A stretch of DNA of 64,000 nt, taken from Paenibacillus catalpae (GTDB lineage Bacteria > Bacillota > Bacilli > Paenibacillales > Paenibacillaceae). The stretch spans positions 434,001 to 498,000 of the forward strand of contig NZ_FOMT01000003.1 of the NCBI RefSeq assembly GCF_900112695.1, read 5' to 3'. A model generated the notes under the pieces. That model had not been told where the DNA came from. It searched no databases and saw nothing but the letters and a program-made list of their open reading frames with translations. The position numbers and the translations under genes were made by a program. Positions 9,220 to 18,693 of the stretch are shown piece after piece (positions within the stretch are counted from its first letter, which is position 1; each line of letters begins with the position of its first letter).

Positions 9220-10884
9220 ATGAAAAAGTCCATCTGGGTATCGCTTATGCTTGTCATGATCATCAGCAGTTTTGTGCTCTCCGCATGTGGAAGTCAAGAA
9301 AACAATAACGGTTCGAATAGCGCGAATACGGAAGCTTCCGGCACGAACGCAGCGGACAAGCCGGCCAAGACGATCAATATCGGATTCTTCGCTCCGCAAG
9401 GGAAGGCGCCGCTCGAAGATAACGACTATACCAAATATATCGAACAGAAATTCAACGTCAACATTAAGTGGGATCTTGCGCCAACGGATGCGCTGGTGGA
9501 CCGCAGACAGCTGCTGCTTGCGAGCGGCGACTATCCGGAAGTATTCCTGGAAGGCAAATTCACGAACTCTGATCTCATGACGTACGGCAAGCAAGGCGTA
9601 CTCGTGCCGCTGAACGATCTGATCGACAAATACGCGCCGAATCTGAAAAAAATGATGGACGAGAAGCCGTATTTGAAAGAAGCGATGACGGCGCCAGACG
9701 GCAACATTTACGGTATTCCGCGCTTCAACGAATGCTACCACTGCACATTCTCGCAGAAATATTGGATCAACCAAGAATGGCTTGACAAGGTCGGCCTCAA
9801 AGTTCCGACCACAACAGACGAGCTCTACACCGTGCTGAAAGCGTTCAAGACGCAAGATCCAAACGGCAACGGCAAAGCGGATGAAATTCCGCTGACTGGC
9901 GCACCGAACAAATACGTATGGAACGGCAACATCGACTCGTTCCTGATGAATTCATTCATTTATAACGATAATGACAAGTACTTAACCATTGCGGACGGCA
10001 AAGTTGATTTTGCCGCGAACAAGCCGGAATGGAAGGAAGGCCTGGCGTACATGCACAAGCTGTACAGCGAAGGCTTGATCGACAAGGCATCCTTCACGCA
10101 GAACGATCAAGCGGTCGCCCAGCTCGGCAATCGCGAAGGCGACGAGGTCGTAGGCTCCATCACGACGGCGCTGCTCAGCTACCTGGTCGATACGTATGAC
10201 GACACGAAACCACGGGCCAAGCATTGGGTCATTGTTCCGCCACTGAAAGGACCGGAAGGTGTTCAGCTTGCAGGCATGTCGCAGGGCTTTGGCGAATTCG
10301 CAATGGCCATTACGAACAAAGCAAGCGAAGAGCAGCAAATCGCAGCGATCAAAATCGCCGATTACGCATTTACCGAAGAAGGTGCATTGTACAGCGAATA
10401 CGGTCTGAAAGAAGGCATTGGCTGGAATAAAGCGAAGGCGGATGAGAAGAACATCGAAGGTCAGCCTGCGAAATATAGCTTTGCCAACCTGGCGAAGGCT
10501 GACCCTAACGTCGTTCGTAATGACAGCTGGTCGCTGCTTGGACCAAAGGATCTGTCGAAGAGCTTCCGTGACCTGTTTGCGACAGCGCAAGATCCGCTCA
10601 CTGGCGCAGGCTACGAGAAGCGTCTTGCAGACGCAACAAGCACGTATGCTCCATATGCACCAAAAGAATCCTACCCATCCAGCGCATTCGTCCGTCCTGA
10701 GGATACGGATACAATGGCGCAGCTGGCAACATCCATTAAAGATTATGTACAGTCCAATATGGCGCAATTCATTATCGGCGATAAGAACCTCGATAAGGAT
10801 TGGGATTCCTATTTGAAAGGGTTTGATGGTTTAAACCTGCCGCAGTACATCAAGATTTATCAATTAGCGATTGAGAAAAATTAA
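9220..10884 (+). CDS. Oligosaccharide-binding lipoprotein, LplA type
   Basis: A 554-residue extracellular solute-binding protein. A 20-residue signal ends in the lipobox LSACG; a Ser/Asn-rich linker follows, then a bilobed binding domain that starts near residue 45 (KTINIGFFAPQGKAPLEDND). A segment DPNGNGKADE near residue 215 looks like the calcium-binding loop seen in this family. Its length is normal for LplA-like proteins. It should capture the oligosaccharide for the two permeases upstream; the AraC sensor may read its occupancy. AAGGAGGAATCAATGCT precedes ATG 9220. About 150 bases separate it from the permease and hold no recognised gene. Confidence 0.93.
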   Translation: MKKSIWVSLMLVMIISSFVLSACGSQENNNGSNSANTEASGTNAADKPAKTINIGFFAPQGKAPLEDNDYTKYIEQKFNVNIKWDLAPTDALVDRRQLLLASGDYPEVFLEGKFTNSDLMTYGKQGVLVPLNDLIDKYAPNLKKMMDEKPYLKEAMTAPDGNIYGIPRFNECYHCTFSQKYWINQEWLDKVGLKVPTTTDELYTVLKAFKTQDPNGNGKADEIPLTGAPNKYVWNGNIDSFLMNSFIYNDNDKYLTIADGKVDFAANKPEWKEGLAYMHKLYSEGLIDKASFTQNDQAVAQLGNREGDEVVGSITTALLSYLVDTYDDTKPRAKHWVIVPPLKGPEGVQLAGMSQGFGEFAMAITNKASEEQQIAAIKIADYAFTEEGALYSEYGLKEGIGWNKAKADEKNIEGQPAKYSFANLAKADPNVVRNDSWSLLGPKDLSKSFRDLFATAQDPLTGAGYEKRLADATSTYAPYAPKESYPSSAFVRPEDTDTMAQLATSIKDYVQSNMAQFIIGDKNLDKDWDSYLKGFDGLNLPQYIKIYQLAIEKN

Positions 10885-10897
10885 GACAAAGATAACA

Positions 10898-10935
10898 GCA
10901 GAGGGGAGTATACCTTCGAGTATACTTCACTCTGC
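10898..10935 (+). other. Intercistronic stem-loop between binding protein and GH3
   Basis: Two stacked helices, GCAGAG/CTCTGC and AGTATAC/GTATACT, are separated by a symmetric 3x3 internal loop with a 6-base terminal loop. No T-run follows, so it is not a classic terminator. Such hairpins behind binding-protein genes often stabilise the upstream message or weaken read-through, giving more binding protein than downstream enzyme. Confidence 0.6.
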
Positions 10936-10969
10936 TTGTCTTCGGAGAGGAAGGCAGGTGTACCGATTG

Positions 10970-13279
10970 ATGCGTTACAAAGACGCTGCGCTCCCGCCAG
11001 CCGAACGGGCGGACGATCTGCTTGCGCGCATGACGGCGGAAGAGAAGATCGGACAGATGACCCAGCCATTCGGTTGGAAAATGTATCATAAGCGGTCAGG
11101 CGGCACGATTGAGCTTGATGCCGAATTTCAAGCACGGATCAAGGAGGGCGGAATCGGTTCCTTGTACGGCACTCTGCGTGCGGATCCTTGGACAGAAGTG
11201 ACGCTCGAGAACGGACTGTCACCGGAGGAAGGCGCCCGCGCTGTCAATGACATTCAGCGATATGCAATCGAGCATTCCCGGCTTGGTATCCCTATTCTGT
11301 TCGGCGAAGAATGCTCGCACGGCCATATGGCGATTGGTGCGACGGTGTTTCCGGTTCCGCTGCTCATTGGCAGTACTTGGAACGTGGATCTGTACCGCAA
11401 GATGTGCCGAGCCGTGGCGCTGGAAACCCGCAGTCAGGGCGGAGCTGCCACCTATTCGCCGGTGCTGGACGTTGTACGCGATCCGCGCTGGGGAAGAACC
11501 GAGGAGTGCTTCGGTGAAGATCCGTTCATGACCGGTGAGATGGCGGTTGCCGCCGTGCAGGGCTTGCAGGGCGAGCGTCTTGATGGGGAGGGCAGCTTAA
11601 TTGCGACGCTGAAGCACTTTGTCGGCTACGGCCATTCTGAAGGGGGACGCAACGCTGGTCCTGTTCATATGGGAAAACGCGAGCTGCACGAAGTCGATTT
11701 GTTACCTTTCCGTAAGGGAGTCGAGGCGGGAGCGATGTCCATCATGCCGGCCTACAACGAGATTGACGGCATTCCTTGCACGTCGAATGAAGAACTGCTG
11801 AACGGGGTGCTGCGTCAACATTGGGGTTTCGAGGGCTTCGTCATTACTGACTGTGGTGCCGTCAATATGCTGGCTTCGGGCCATGATGTAGCCGAAGGCG
11901 GTGAAGAAGCTTCGGCGATCTCTGTGAAGGCGGGCATCGATATGGAAATGTCAGGCGCTATGTTCGCGGGGCATTTGCATCATGCATTGCAGAACGGCCT
12001 TGTCACCGAAGCTGATCTGGATCTCGCGGTACGCCGGATTCTTGAAGCTAAGTTTAAGCTTGGTCTATTCGAACGCCCTTATGTCAATCCGGAAGCGGCT
12101 GCACGCGTTATCGGCTGCCTGGAACATGCGGAGCTGGCGCGTGAGATCGCCCGCCAAGGCATCGTCCTCTTGAAGAACGAGGACAAGACACTTCCATTGT
12201 CTAAAACTCATGCCGGCAAAATCGCGATCATCGGCCCGAACGCCGACCATATCTACAACCAGCTCGGTGACTATACGTCGCCGCAGCCAAGAGAGCGTAT
12301 CGTAACGTTGCTTGACGGAATCAAGGCCGCGCTCGGCGAGGAGGCTCCGGATCGCGTGCTCTATGCACCGGGCTGCCGGATTCAAGGCGATTCCCGTGAA
12401 GGCTTCGCTTCCGCGCTGTCCTGCGCCGAACAGGCGGACGTCGTCGTGCTAGCACTCGGCGGTTCCAGCGCCAGAGATTTCGGCGATGGTACGATTGATT
12501 TGCGTACAGGTGCATCCGTTGTATCGGGTCTGTCATGGAGCGACATGGAGTGTGGGGAAGGGATCGACCGCGCTAGCCTTCATCTGATGGGCGTTCAGCT
12601 GGAGCTGGCTCAGGCTATTCATAAGCTCGGCAAGCGGATGATCGTTGTTTATATTAACGGACGTCCGATCGTTGAACCTTGGCTTGAGGAGCAAGCCCAT
12701 GCCATTATCGAAGCTTGGTATCCGGGACAGGAAGGGGGAACGGCGCTTGCCGAAATTCTATTCGGCGACGTCAATCCTTCGGGCAGGCTGACCTTGTCCG
12801 TGCCGAAGGATGTCGGCCAGCTGCCGGTGTACTATAACGCCAAACGAAGCCGTTCCAAACGGTATTTGGAAATGGATACGAAGCCTCTCTATCCGTTCGG
12901 GTACGGACTTAGCTACACAACATTTGCTTACAGTGAGCTGGAAGTATCTCCGGCAGTGATTATGCCGGATGGTGAAGCAACGGTTACCGTTAGAGTAACG
13001 AATACCGGCGAAGCCGCTGGGACCGAGGTCGTTCAATTGTATATTACCGACGTTGTCAGCTCGACAACGAGACCGACGAAGGAATTGAAGGGCTTCGAGC
13101 GCGTGTCGCTTGCGCCTGGTGAAACGAAGGCTGTGCAATTTACAGTCGGCAGGGAGCAACTGCTAATGCTGGATGCGCGGCTTAAGCCTGTCGTGGAGCC
13201 AGGTGTATTCAAGGTGACGGTAGGCAGCCATGCAGAAACAGGGAAGTGGGCAGCTTTGACTGTGCTGGGAAAGGGGTAA
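10970..13279 (+). CDS. GH3 beta-glycosidase (beta-glucosidase/beta-xylosidase-like)
   Basis: A cytoplasmic family 3 glycosidase of about 769 residues. Domains in order: TIM barrel (about 1-330) with SPVLDVVRDPRWGRTEE and LKHFVGYG motifs, an alpha/beta sandwich (about 385-590), and a fibronectin-III-like C-terminal domain (EVVQLYITDV, ELKGFERVSLAPGE). The nucleophile is Asp294 in GFVITDCGAV. Sequence alone does not separate beta-glucosidase, beta-xylosidase and related activities. The start is uncertain by four codons: ATG 10970 matches the family start, but GTG 10958 sits at ideal distance (7 bases) from GGAGAGG. It follows the stem-loop and overlaps nothing; the mannosidase starts 5 bases after its stop. 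Confidence 0.92.
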   Translation: MRYKDAALPPAERADDLLARMTAEEKIGQMTQPFGWKMYHKRSGGTIELDAEFQARIKEGGIGSLYGTLRADPWTEVTLENGLSPEEGARAVNDIQRYAIEHSRLGIPILFGEECSHGHMAIGATVFPVPLLIGSTWNVDLYRKMCRAVALETRSQGGAATYSPVLDVVRDPRWGRTEECFGEDPFMTGEMAVAAVQGLQGERLDGEGSLIATLKHFVGYGHSEGGRNAGPVHMGKRELHEVDLLPFRKGVEAGAMSIMPAYNEIDGIPCTSNEELLNGVLRQHWGFEGFVITDCGAVNMLASGHDVAEGGEEASAISVKAGIDMEMSGAMFAGHLHHALQNGLVTEADLDLAVRRILEAKFKLGLFERPYVNPEAAARVIGCLEHAELAREIARQGIVLLKNEDKTLPLSKTHAGKIAIIGPNADHIYNQLGDYTSPQPRERIVTLLDGIKAALGEEAPDRVLYAPGCRIQGDSREGFASALSCAEQADVVVLALGGSSARDFGDGTIDLRTGASVVSGLSWSDMECGEGIDRASLHLMGVQLELAQAIHKLGKRMIVVYINGRPIVEPWLEEQAHAIIEAWYPGQEGGTALAEILFGDVNPSGRLTLSVPKDVGQLPVYYNAKRSRSKRYLEMDTKPLYPFGYGLSYTTFAYSELEVSPAVIMPDGEATVTVRVTNTGEAAGTEVVQLYITDVVSSTTRPTKELKGFERVSLAPGETKAVQFTVGREQLLMLDARLKPVVEPGVFKVTVGSHAETGKWAALTVLGKG

Positions 13280-13284
13280 CACAC

Positions 13285-16200
13285 ATGCATCGTATCAATC
13301 GATTCATTCGTCATTTATCGGAGCGCCGGTGGGCGGAGTCGCATCCGCTGCAGAACTGGAAAGTTAAGAAAACCCGTTATGGTCTTCCGGGCGAATACGA
13401 GACCCTCCCCGGCGGCGAGGAAAGTCAACAGACAGACATGCTGCTCGATGGGCAATATGGGATTACCTATTTTCTGACCAAGCAGATTACCATCCCGCAG
13501 GAATGGGAGCCCGGAACGGCTGGTTTGAGAATCAGCGGCGGCGGCGAGGGCTTGCTTCGCGTCAATGGGGCGTCCTATCAAGGCATCGACCGCAATCATA
13601 AAGTCGTTCCGTTGTATTTGGAAGGAGTGGGCCTAACGCCGCTGCTGGAATTTGAGCTGTTTGACCCGATTCCAGAGCCTGTCGATCCACTTAACAATCA
13701 GGCGCCGGTCAACCCACCTGTGACGAAGTTCGATGTAAAGCTTGTCCGATTAAACAAGGCGGCACAAAGCTTGCTTTATACCGTGCAGGCTGTTTATGAG
13801 ACGATGATTCTGTTGCCCGAGCAGGACAATAACCGCGGGCGTCAGCTCGATGCGCTGTATGAAACCATGCAAGCCTGCGACGACTTGCACGAGGAAGGAT
13901 GGCATAGTCAGGAGATTCTGTCGGCCATTGAACGACGTCTGGCTGACCGGATTACTACCATGTTCCCGATACTTCCGACACAGGGCAAGATGCATATGGT
14001 CGGGCAGTCTCATATCGACATCGCTTGGCTATGGCCGGTTAGGGAGACGGTCCGCAAAGTAAGCCGTACGTTCTCCACGATGACGTCGCTGATGGATGAG
14101 TACCCGGATTTCGTCTACTCTCAAAGCCAGCCGCTTCTGTATGCCTTTGTGAAAGAGCATGATCCCGCGCTGTATGCCAAAATCAAGAAGGCAGTCGCCG
14201 AAGGACGATGGGAGCTCGTCGGCGGCATGTGGGTGGAACCGGATTTGAACATTCCAAGCGGCGAATCGCTCGTCCGCCAAATCCTCCATGGTCAGCAATT
14301 TTACCGTGATGAATTCGGCAAAGGATCGGCGATCGAATGGCTGCCCGATACGTTCGGCTATTGCGCTTCGCTTCCGCAGATTCTGAAGCTTGCTGGCGTT
14401 GATTATTTCATGACGACCAAGCTGAATTGGAACGATACGAACAAGTTCCCGCATGAATTATTCCGCTGGATCGGTATCGACGGAACATCGATTGTTTCTT
14501 ACCTAAGCCATGCGCTTAATGAGAATACGAGGCCAAAAAACGTGGCAGAGAGCTGGAACGCTTACAGACAGAAGGACAAGCTCAATGAGCTGATGCTTCT
14601 TTACGGACATGGCGACGGCGGGGGCGGCGTGACGCGCGACATGATTGAGCTCGTGCAGCGAAGTAGTCTAATGCCGGGTCTGCCTGCGGGCAGCTTCAGC
14701 ACGGCTGGCGCATTCTTCGAACAGGTCGGCCATGTTGCAGAGACGTTGCCGGAATGGCATGGTGACTTGTATCTGGAGCTGCACCGCGGCACGCTGACGA
14801 CGCACGGCCGGAACAAGCGAAGCAACCGCAAAGCGGAAGCACTCTACCGCGAAGCGGAAATTTGGGGCACGCTGGCTCGCGCTTACACGGGCGCGGACAT
14901 GGATGCCGAAGCGATGAACCGGGGCTGGAAGCTTATGCTGCTTAATCAGTTCCACGACATCATCCCGGGCACGGCGATTACGGAGACGTACGAGACCTCG
15001 GCCACGGAGTACGAGGAAATCTTCTCGCTTGGCGGCAAGGAGCTGGACCAAGCGCTGCTTGCGCTAGCGGGAGCGGTAGACGCGGTGGGCGAAGGAACGC
15101 CGTACATGGTGTTCAACAGCCTTGGCTGGGAGCGCGAAGACACGATTCTCATCACAGGCGGAGCGGAGCTTGCAGGAACCTGCGCCTATGATGAAGCGGG
15201 CTTCCGTCTGCCATGCGATTGGCTGTCGGATGAAGCGGCAGGAAGAGATCAACAAGGCGGGTTGATGGTGACGGTTCAGGCGATTCCAGCGTTTGGCTAC
15301 AAGACGATCTGGCTGCGGCAAGCGGCTGGCAAAGAAGATCAGCAGCGGAGCGCTAGCCTGAACGAGACCGACTTGAGTGAATGGGAAACCGTGCATTACC
15401 GGCTGGAATTCAACGAACGAGGCGAGATCGTGCGCTGGTGGGACAAAGCGGCGCAGCGCGAACTGCTACGGCCGGGCGCCAAGGCGAACGAGCTGCAGTT
15501 TTTCCATGACAAGCCAACGTATTGGGATGCGTGGGACATCGATCCGAAGTACGAGCAGCAGCCAGCTGGACAGGCTGAGCTTATTGGGAAGCGGCTTATC
15601 TTGTCCGGCGACACAGCCGATATTATCCGGTTCGAGTGGAAGCTTGGACTGTCACTTATCACGCAGGATCTGATTCTCTATCCGAATCAGAAGCGCGTCG
15701 ATTTCAAAACTCGCGTGTTATGGCGGGAAAACCACAAATTGCTGAAGGTAGCGTTCCCTATGGACATCTTGTCTACCAAAGCGGCGTACGAAATTCCGTT
15801 TGGTGCCTTGGAACGTCCAACGCACCGCAATACGAGCTGGGAGCAAGCGCAGTACGAAGTGTGCGGGCATCGATGGGCGGACATTTCGGAAGGTGGTTAC
15901 GGGGTCAGCTTGCTGAACGACAGCAAGTACGGCTATGACGTTAAGAATAGCGTTCTTCGCCTTTCCTTGTTGCGTGCTCCGAAATGGCCGGATAACACGG
16001 CAGATCAAGGCGAGCATGAATTTACGTATGCGCTCTATCCGCATGAGCAGGATTGGCGCAGCGCCGAAGTCGTGCGTAGAGCAGCTGAGCTGAATCATCC
16101 GGCAACCTTGCTTCATTTGCCTGCAGGAAGCGGGAACGGCGCAGGCAAAGGCCGGCTGCCGTCGACGAATACGCTGATGCAACTTGAAAGCCGTACGGTT

Positions 16201-16428
16201 GTGCTCGACACGGTGAAGCCTGCGGAAAGCGGTGAGGGCATTGTGCTTCGGTTCTACGAATCGACCGGCAGTCGCGATAGGATCGTGTTCGAGCTGCCGC
16301 CGGCCACGAAACGTGCTAACGTTGTTAATTTGCTGGAAGATGTCATGGAAACCTGCAGCGTCGGCCCGAATGGTACAGTGGAGCTGATATTCAATCCGTT
16401 TGAGATCAAATCGATTCATTTGTTCTAG
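13285..16428 (+). CDS. GH38 alpha-mannosidase
   Basis: A 1047-residue zinc-dependent alpha-mannosidase, full length for the bacterial/yeast Ams1-like class. An N-terminal beta domain precedes the catalytic barrel. Zinc ligands and catalytic residues are visible: His243 and Asp245 in QSHIDIAWLWP, the nucleophile Asp355 in WLPDTFGYC, and His557 in NQFHDIIPGTAI. The large C-terminal beta domains follow to the end. There is no signal peptide. The start ATG 13285 follows AAAGGGG just past the GH3 stop. In this locus it would remove alpha-mannose from an imported oligosaccharide, which is why an N-glycan-like substrate is plausible. Confidence 0.95.
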   Translation: MHRINRFIRHLSERRWAESHPLQNWKVKKTRYGLPGEYETLPGGEESQQTDMLLDGQYGITYFLTKQITIPQEWEPGTAGLRISGGGEGLLRVNGASYQGIDRNHKVVPLYLEGVGLTPLLEFELFDPIPEPVDPLNNQAPVNPPVTKFDVKLVRLNKAAQSLLYTVQAVYETMILLPEQDNNRGRQLDALYETMQACDDLHEEGWHSQEILSAIERRLADRITTMFPILPTQGKMHMVGQSHIDIAWLWPVRETVRKVSRTFSTMTSLMDEYPDFVYSQSQPLLYAFVKEHDPALYAKIKKAVAEGRWELVGGMWVEPDLNIPSGESLVRQILHGQQFYRDEFGKGSAIEWLPDTFGYCASLPQILKLAGVDYFMTTKLNWNDTNKFPHELFRWIGIDGTSIVSYLSHALNENTRPKNVAESWNAYRQKDKLNELMLLYGHGDGGGGVTRDMIELVQRSSLMPGLPAGSFSTAGAFFEQVGHVAETLPEWHGDLYLELHRGTLTTHGRNKRSNRKAEALYREAEIWGTLARAYTGADMDAEAMNRGWKLMLLNQFHDIIPGTAITETYETSATEYEEIFSLGGKELDQALLALAGAVDAVGEGTPYMVFNSLGWEREDTILITGGAELAGTCAYDEAGFRLPCDWLSDEAAGRDQQGGLMVTVQAIPAFGYKTIWLRQAAGKEDQQRSASLNETDLSEWETVHYRLEFNERGEIVRWWDKAAQRELLRPGAKANELQFFHDKPTYWDAWDIDPKYEQQPAGQAELIGKRLILSGDTADIIRFEWKLGLSLITQDLILYPNQKRVDFKTRVLWRENHKLLKVAFPMDILSTKAAYEIPFGALERPTHRNTSWEQAQYEVCGHRWADISEGGYGVSLLNDSKYGYDVKNSVLRLSLLRAPKWPDNTADQGEHEFTYALYPHEQDWRSAEVVRRAAELNHPATLLHLPAGSGNGAGKGRLPSTNTLMQLESRTVVLDTVKPAESGEGIVLRFYESTGSRDRIVFELPPATKRANVVNLLEDVMETCSVGPNGTVELIFNPFEIKSIHLF

Positions 16429-16461
16429 TATATTTTAATCATGGGAGAGGCGGTAACCGCG

Positions 16462-17334
16462 ATGAAAATCGGATTAAGTACGTACAGCTTGCTTGGAGCT
16501 CTCAATTCCGGCGAAATGACGGTTCTGGACGCAATTGATTGGATTAAAGAGAACGGCGGGGAGCATATGGAAATCGTGCCGTACGGCTTCACACTCGTCG
16601 ATAACCCGGAATTGACAGACGCGGTGCGAGAGAAGGCGAAGGCGGTCGGCATCGAGCTGTCGAATTATTCTATGCCGGCGAATTTCGTGCAGCCGGATGA
16701 ACCGTCTTTCGAGGCGGAGATGGACCGCGTCAAAGCTCATGTTGATCTCGTTCACCGGCTCGGCATAAAGCATATGCGCCACGACGTGACGGCGTTCTCG
16801 ATCGAGAAGGAGCAGACGACGATCGCCTGGTTCGAAGAGAGCCTGCCGCTTATCATCAAAGGCAGCCGGATTATCGCCGACTATGCAGCGCAATTCGGTA
16901 TTACGACAACGATCGAGAATCACGGCTTCAGCGTTCAGGCGAGCGACCGGGTACAGCGGGTGCTGCAGGCGGTAGACCGTCCGAATTTCAAGACGACGCT
17001 CGACGTTGGCAATTTCATGTGCGTGGATGAGAATCCGGTCATCGGCGTTATGAAGAACTTGCCTTATGCATCTCTGGTGCATTTCAAAGATTTCTACTTC
17101 CGTTCGTTCGACGAGTCTCCCGGCGGCGGTGACTGGTTCCGCACAAGCAACGGCAACTATCTGCGCGGGGCGATCGTTGGGCATGGTGAGATTCCGCTGC
17201 GCCGCATCGTGAAGCTGATAAAAGGCTCCGGGTATGATGGCAACGTCACGGTCGAATTCGAAGGCATGGAAGAGTGCAAGATGGCTTCGCGGATCGCAAT
17301 GGACAATCTTCGTCAGCTGTGGCAGGAAGCCTAA
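16462..17334 (+). CDS. Sugar isomerase/epimerase-like TIM barrel (AP endonuclease family 2 fold)
   Basis: A 290-residue xylose-isomerase-like TIM barrel. The metal-site pattern of the family is visible: TTIENHGFS (Glu), TLDVGNFM (Asp), VHFKDFYF (His) and VTVEFEGME (Glu near the C-terminus). It probably isomerises, epimerises or otherwise processes a sugar freed by the neighbouring glycosidases; the exact substrate is not visible. ATG 16462 is chosen over ATG 16441 because GGGAGAGGCGG lies 8 bases before it. It sits 33 bases after the mannosidase and 33 before the second fucosidase. Confidence 0.85.
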   Translation: MKIGLSTYSLLGALNSGEMTVLDAIDWIKENGGEHMEIVPYGFTLVDNPELTDAVREKAKAVGIELSNYSMPANFVQPDEPSFEAEMDRVKAHVDLVHRLGIKHMRHDVTAFSIEKEQTTIAWFEESLPLIIKGSRIIADYAAQFGITTTIENHGFSVQASDRVQRVLQAVDRPNFKTTLDVGNFMCVDENPVIGVMKNLPYASLVHFKDFYFRSFDESPGGGDWFRTSNGNYLRGAIVGHGEIPLRRIVKLIKGSGYDGNVTVEFEGMEECKMASRIAMDNLRQLWQEA

Positions 17335-17367
17335 GAAAATTCGTTAATGGGGAAGGCGGATTTGAGC

Positions 17368-18651
17368 ATGCAGACAGATAAGACGGAAGAATCGCGCATC
17401 GTGCCAACGGCCAAACAGTTGGCTTATCAGGATTGGGAGTTTGGTTTGTTCTTGCATTTCGGCTTGCGGACGTTCTATGAAGGCTATGCTGATTTCGACG
17501 AGCGGAAGATGACGCCTGCCGATTTCAATCCGGTCCAACTCGACTGCGAGCAGTGGATTCGGACAGCCAAGGAAGCGGGAATGGAATACGCGGTCCTGAC
17601 TGCGAAGCATCACGATGGCTTCTCCAACTGGCCGTCCAAGTACAGCCGGTTCACGGTCGAAGCGTCGCCGTGGAAAGATGGCAAAGGCGACGTCGTGCGC
17701 GAATACGTTGACGCTTGCCGTAAGTACGGTGTAAAGGTGGGTTTGTATTACTCGCCTTACGATGGCTCGGCCGATTTCTATTCGCAGGATGCGCAGGCGT
17801 ATGACGATTATTTCGTCAATCAAATTACTGAGCTGCTTAGTGATTACGGCGACATCGATATCCTGTGGTTCGACGGCTGCGGCTCCGAGAATCACGAATA
17901 CGATTGGCCTCGGATTATCGGAACGATCCGCCGACTGCAGCCGAGTATTCTAATCTTCAACATGGGCGATCCGGATTTCCGCTGGATCGGCAACGAGGAC
18001 GGCATTGCCCCAATTCCGTGCTGGAACACGGTCGAATCTGCCGACTTCTCGATCTACACGGAGAAGAAGGAACAATTCGGCAAACGGTTATGGCTGCCTG
18101 CGGAATGCGACGTGCAGATGCGGCAGAACGGCAGCACCTGGTTCTACAGTGACAATGACGAACACATGGTTAAGAGTGTGGACGAGCTGATGGGCCTCTA
18201 TTACCTGTCCATTGGCCGTGGCACGAATCTGCTGCTCAACATCGGACCAAACCGCGAAGGCTTGCTGCCTGCCAAGGATACGGCGCATTTAACGGCGTTT
18301 GGAGACGAAATCCGTCGCCGCTTCGGTGGGCCAATCGCGTCGCTTGACGCATGTCGGCAGGAAGGGCGGCAATGGCGATACAAAGCTTCGATGCCGCATA
18401 TCATTGATCACATTATCATCCAAGAGAATTTGACGGACGGCGAGTGCGTGCTCTCCTTCACCGTGTCGGTGCTATCGGCGAAGACCCATACGCCGGTAGC
18501 CGTCTACGAGGGTCGAAACATCGGCCATAAAGCGATTATCCGCATCCCAGCGGTCAAAGTGGCCGGAGTGATCGTGGAAGTGACGGCTTGCGACGGGGAG
18601 CCTGTTCTCCGTGAGCTGAGCTTCCACTATGCGGGGGACACCGATTCGTAG
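17368..18651 (+). CDS. GH29 alpha-L-fucosidase (second copy)
   Basis: A 427-residue cytoplasmic GH29 enzyme. Motifs: FGLFLHFGLRTFYEG near residue 30, LTAKHHDGFSNWPS near 80, and DIDILWFDGCGSE, with Asp169 as expected nucleophile. LLLNIGPNREGLLPA is the usual GH29 segment before the C-terminal beta domain. It differs widely from the fucosidase at 3223, so the two copies likely cover different fucose linkages. ATG 17368 follows GGGGAAGGCGG by 8 bases; the upstream ATG 17347 overlaps that site. It is the last gene of the locus and is followed by a strong terminator. Confidence 0.9.
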   Translation: MQTDKTEESRIVPTAKQLAYQDWEFGLFLHFGLRTFYEGYADFDERKMTPADFNPVQLDCEQWIRTAKEAGMEYAVLTAKHHDGFSNWPSKYSRFTVEASPWKDGKGDVVREYVDACRKYGVKVGLYYSPYDGSADFYSQDAQAYDDYFVNQITELLSDYGDIDILWFDGCGSENHEYDWPRIIGTIRRLQPSILIFNMGDPDFRWIGNEDGIAPIPCWNTVESADFSIYTEKKEQFGKRLWLPAECDVQMRQNGSTWFYSDNDEHMVKSVDELMGLYYLSIGRGTNLLLNIGPNREGLLPAKDTAHLTAFGDEIRRRFGGPIASLDACRQEGRQWRYKASMPHIIDHIIIQENLTDGECVLSFTVSVLSAKTHTPVAVYEGRNIGHKAIIRIPAVKVAGVIVEVTACDGEPVLRELSFHYAGDTDS

Positions 18652-18655
18652 TTGC

Positions 18656-18693
18656 AAAGAAACCTAACGGCTTTTACGTTAGGTTTCTTTTTT
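18656..18693 (+). terminator. Terminator closing the glycan locus
   Basis: A 14-base perfect stem (AAAGAAACCTAACG and its complement) with a 7-base loop and six T. Confidence 0.93.

Noticed and set aside
15636..16419. Long open frames on the other strand or frames within the glycosidase genes
   Set aside because: Typical shadows of GC-rich coding DNA: Arg-rich or biased composition, no ribosome sites, overlapped by strong family matches.
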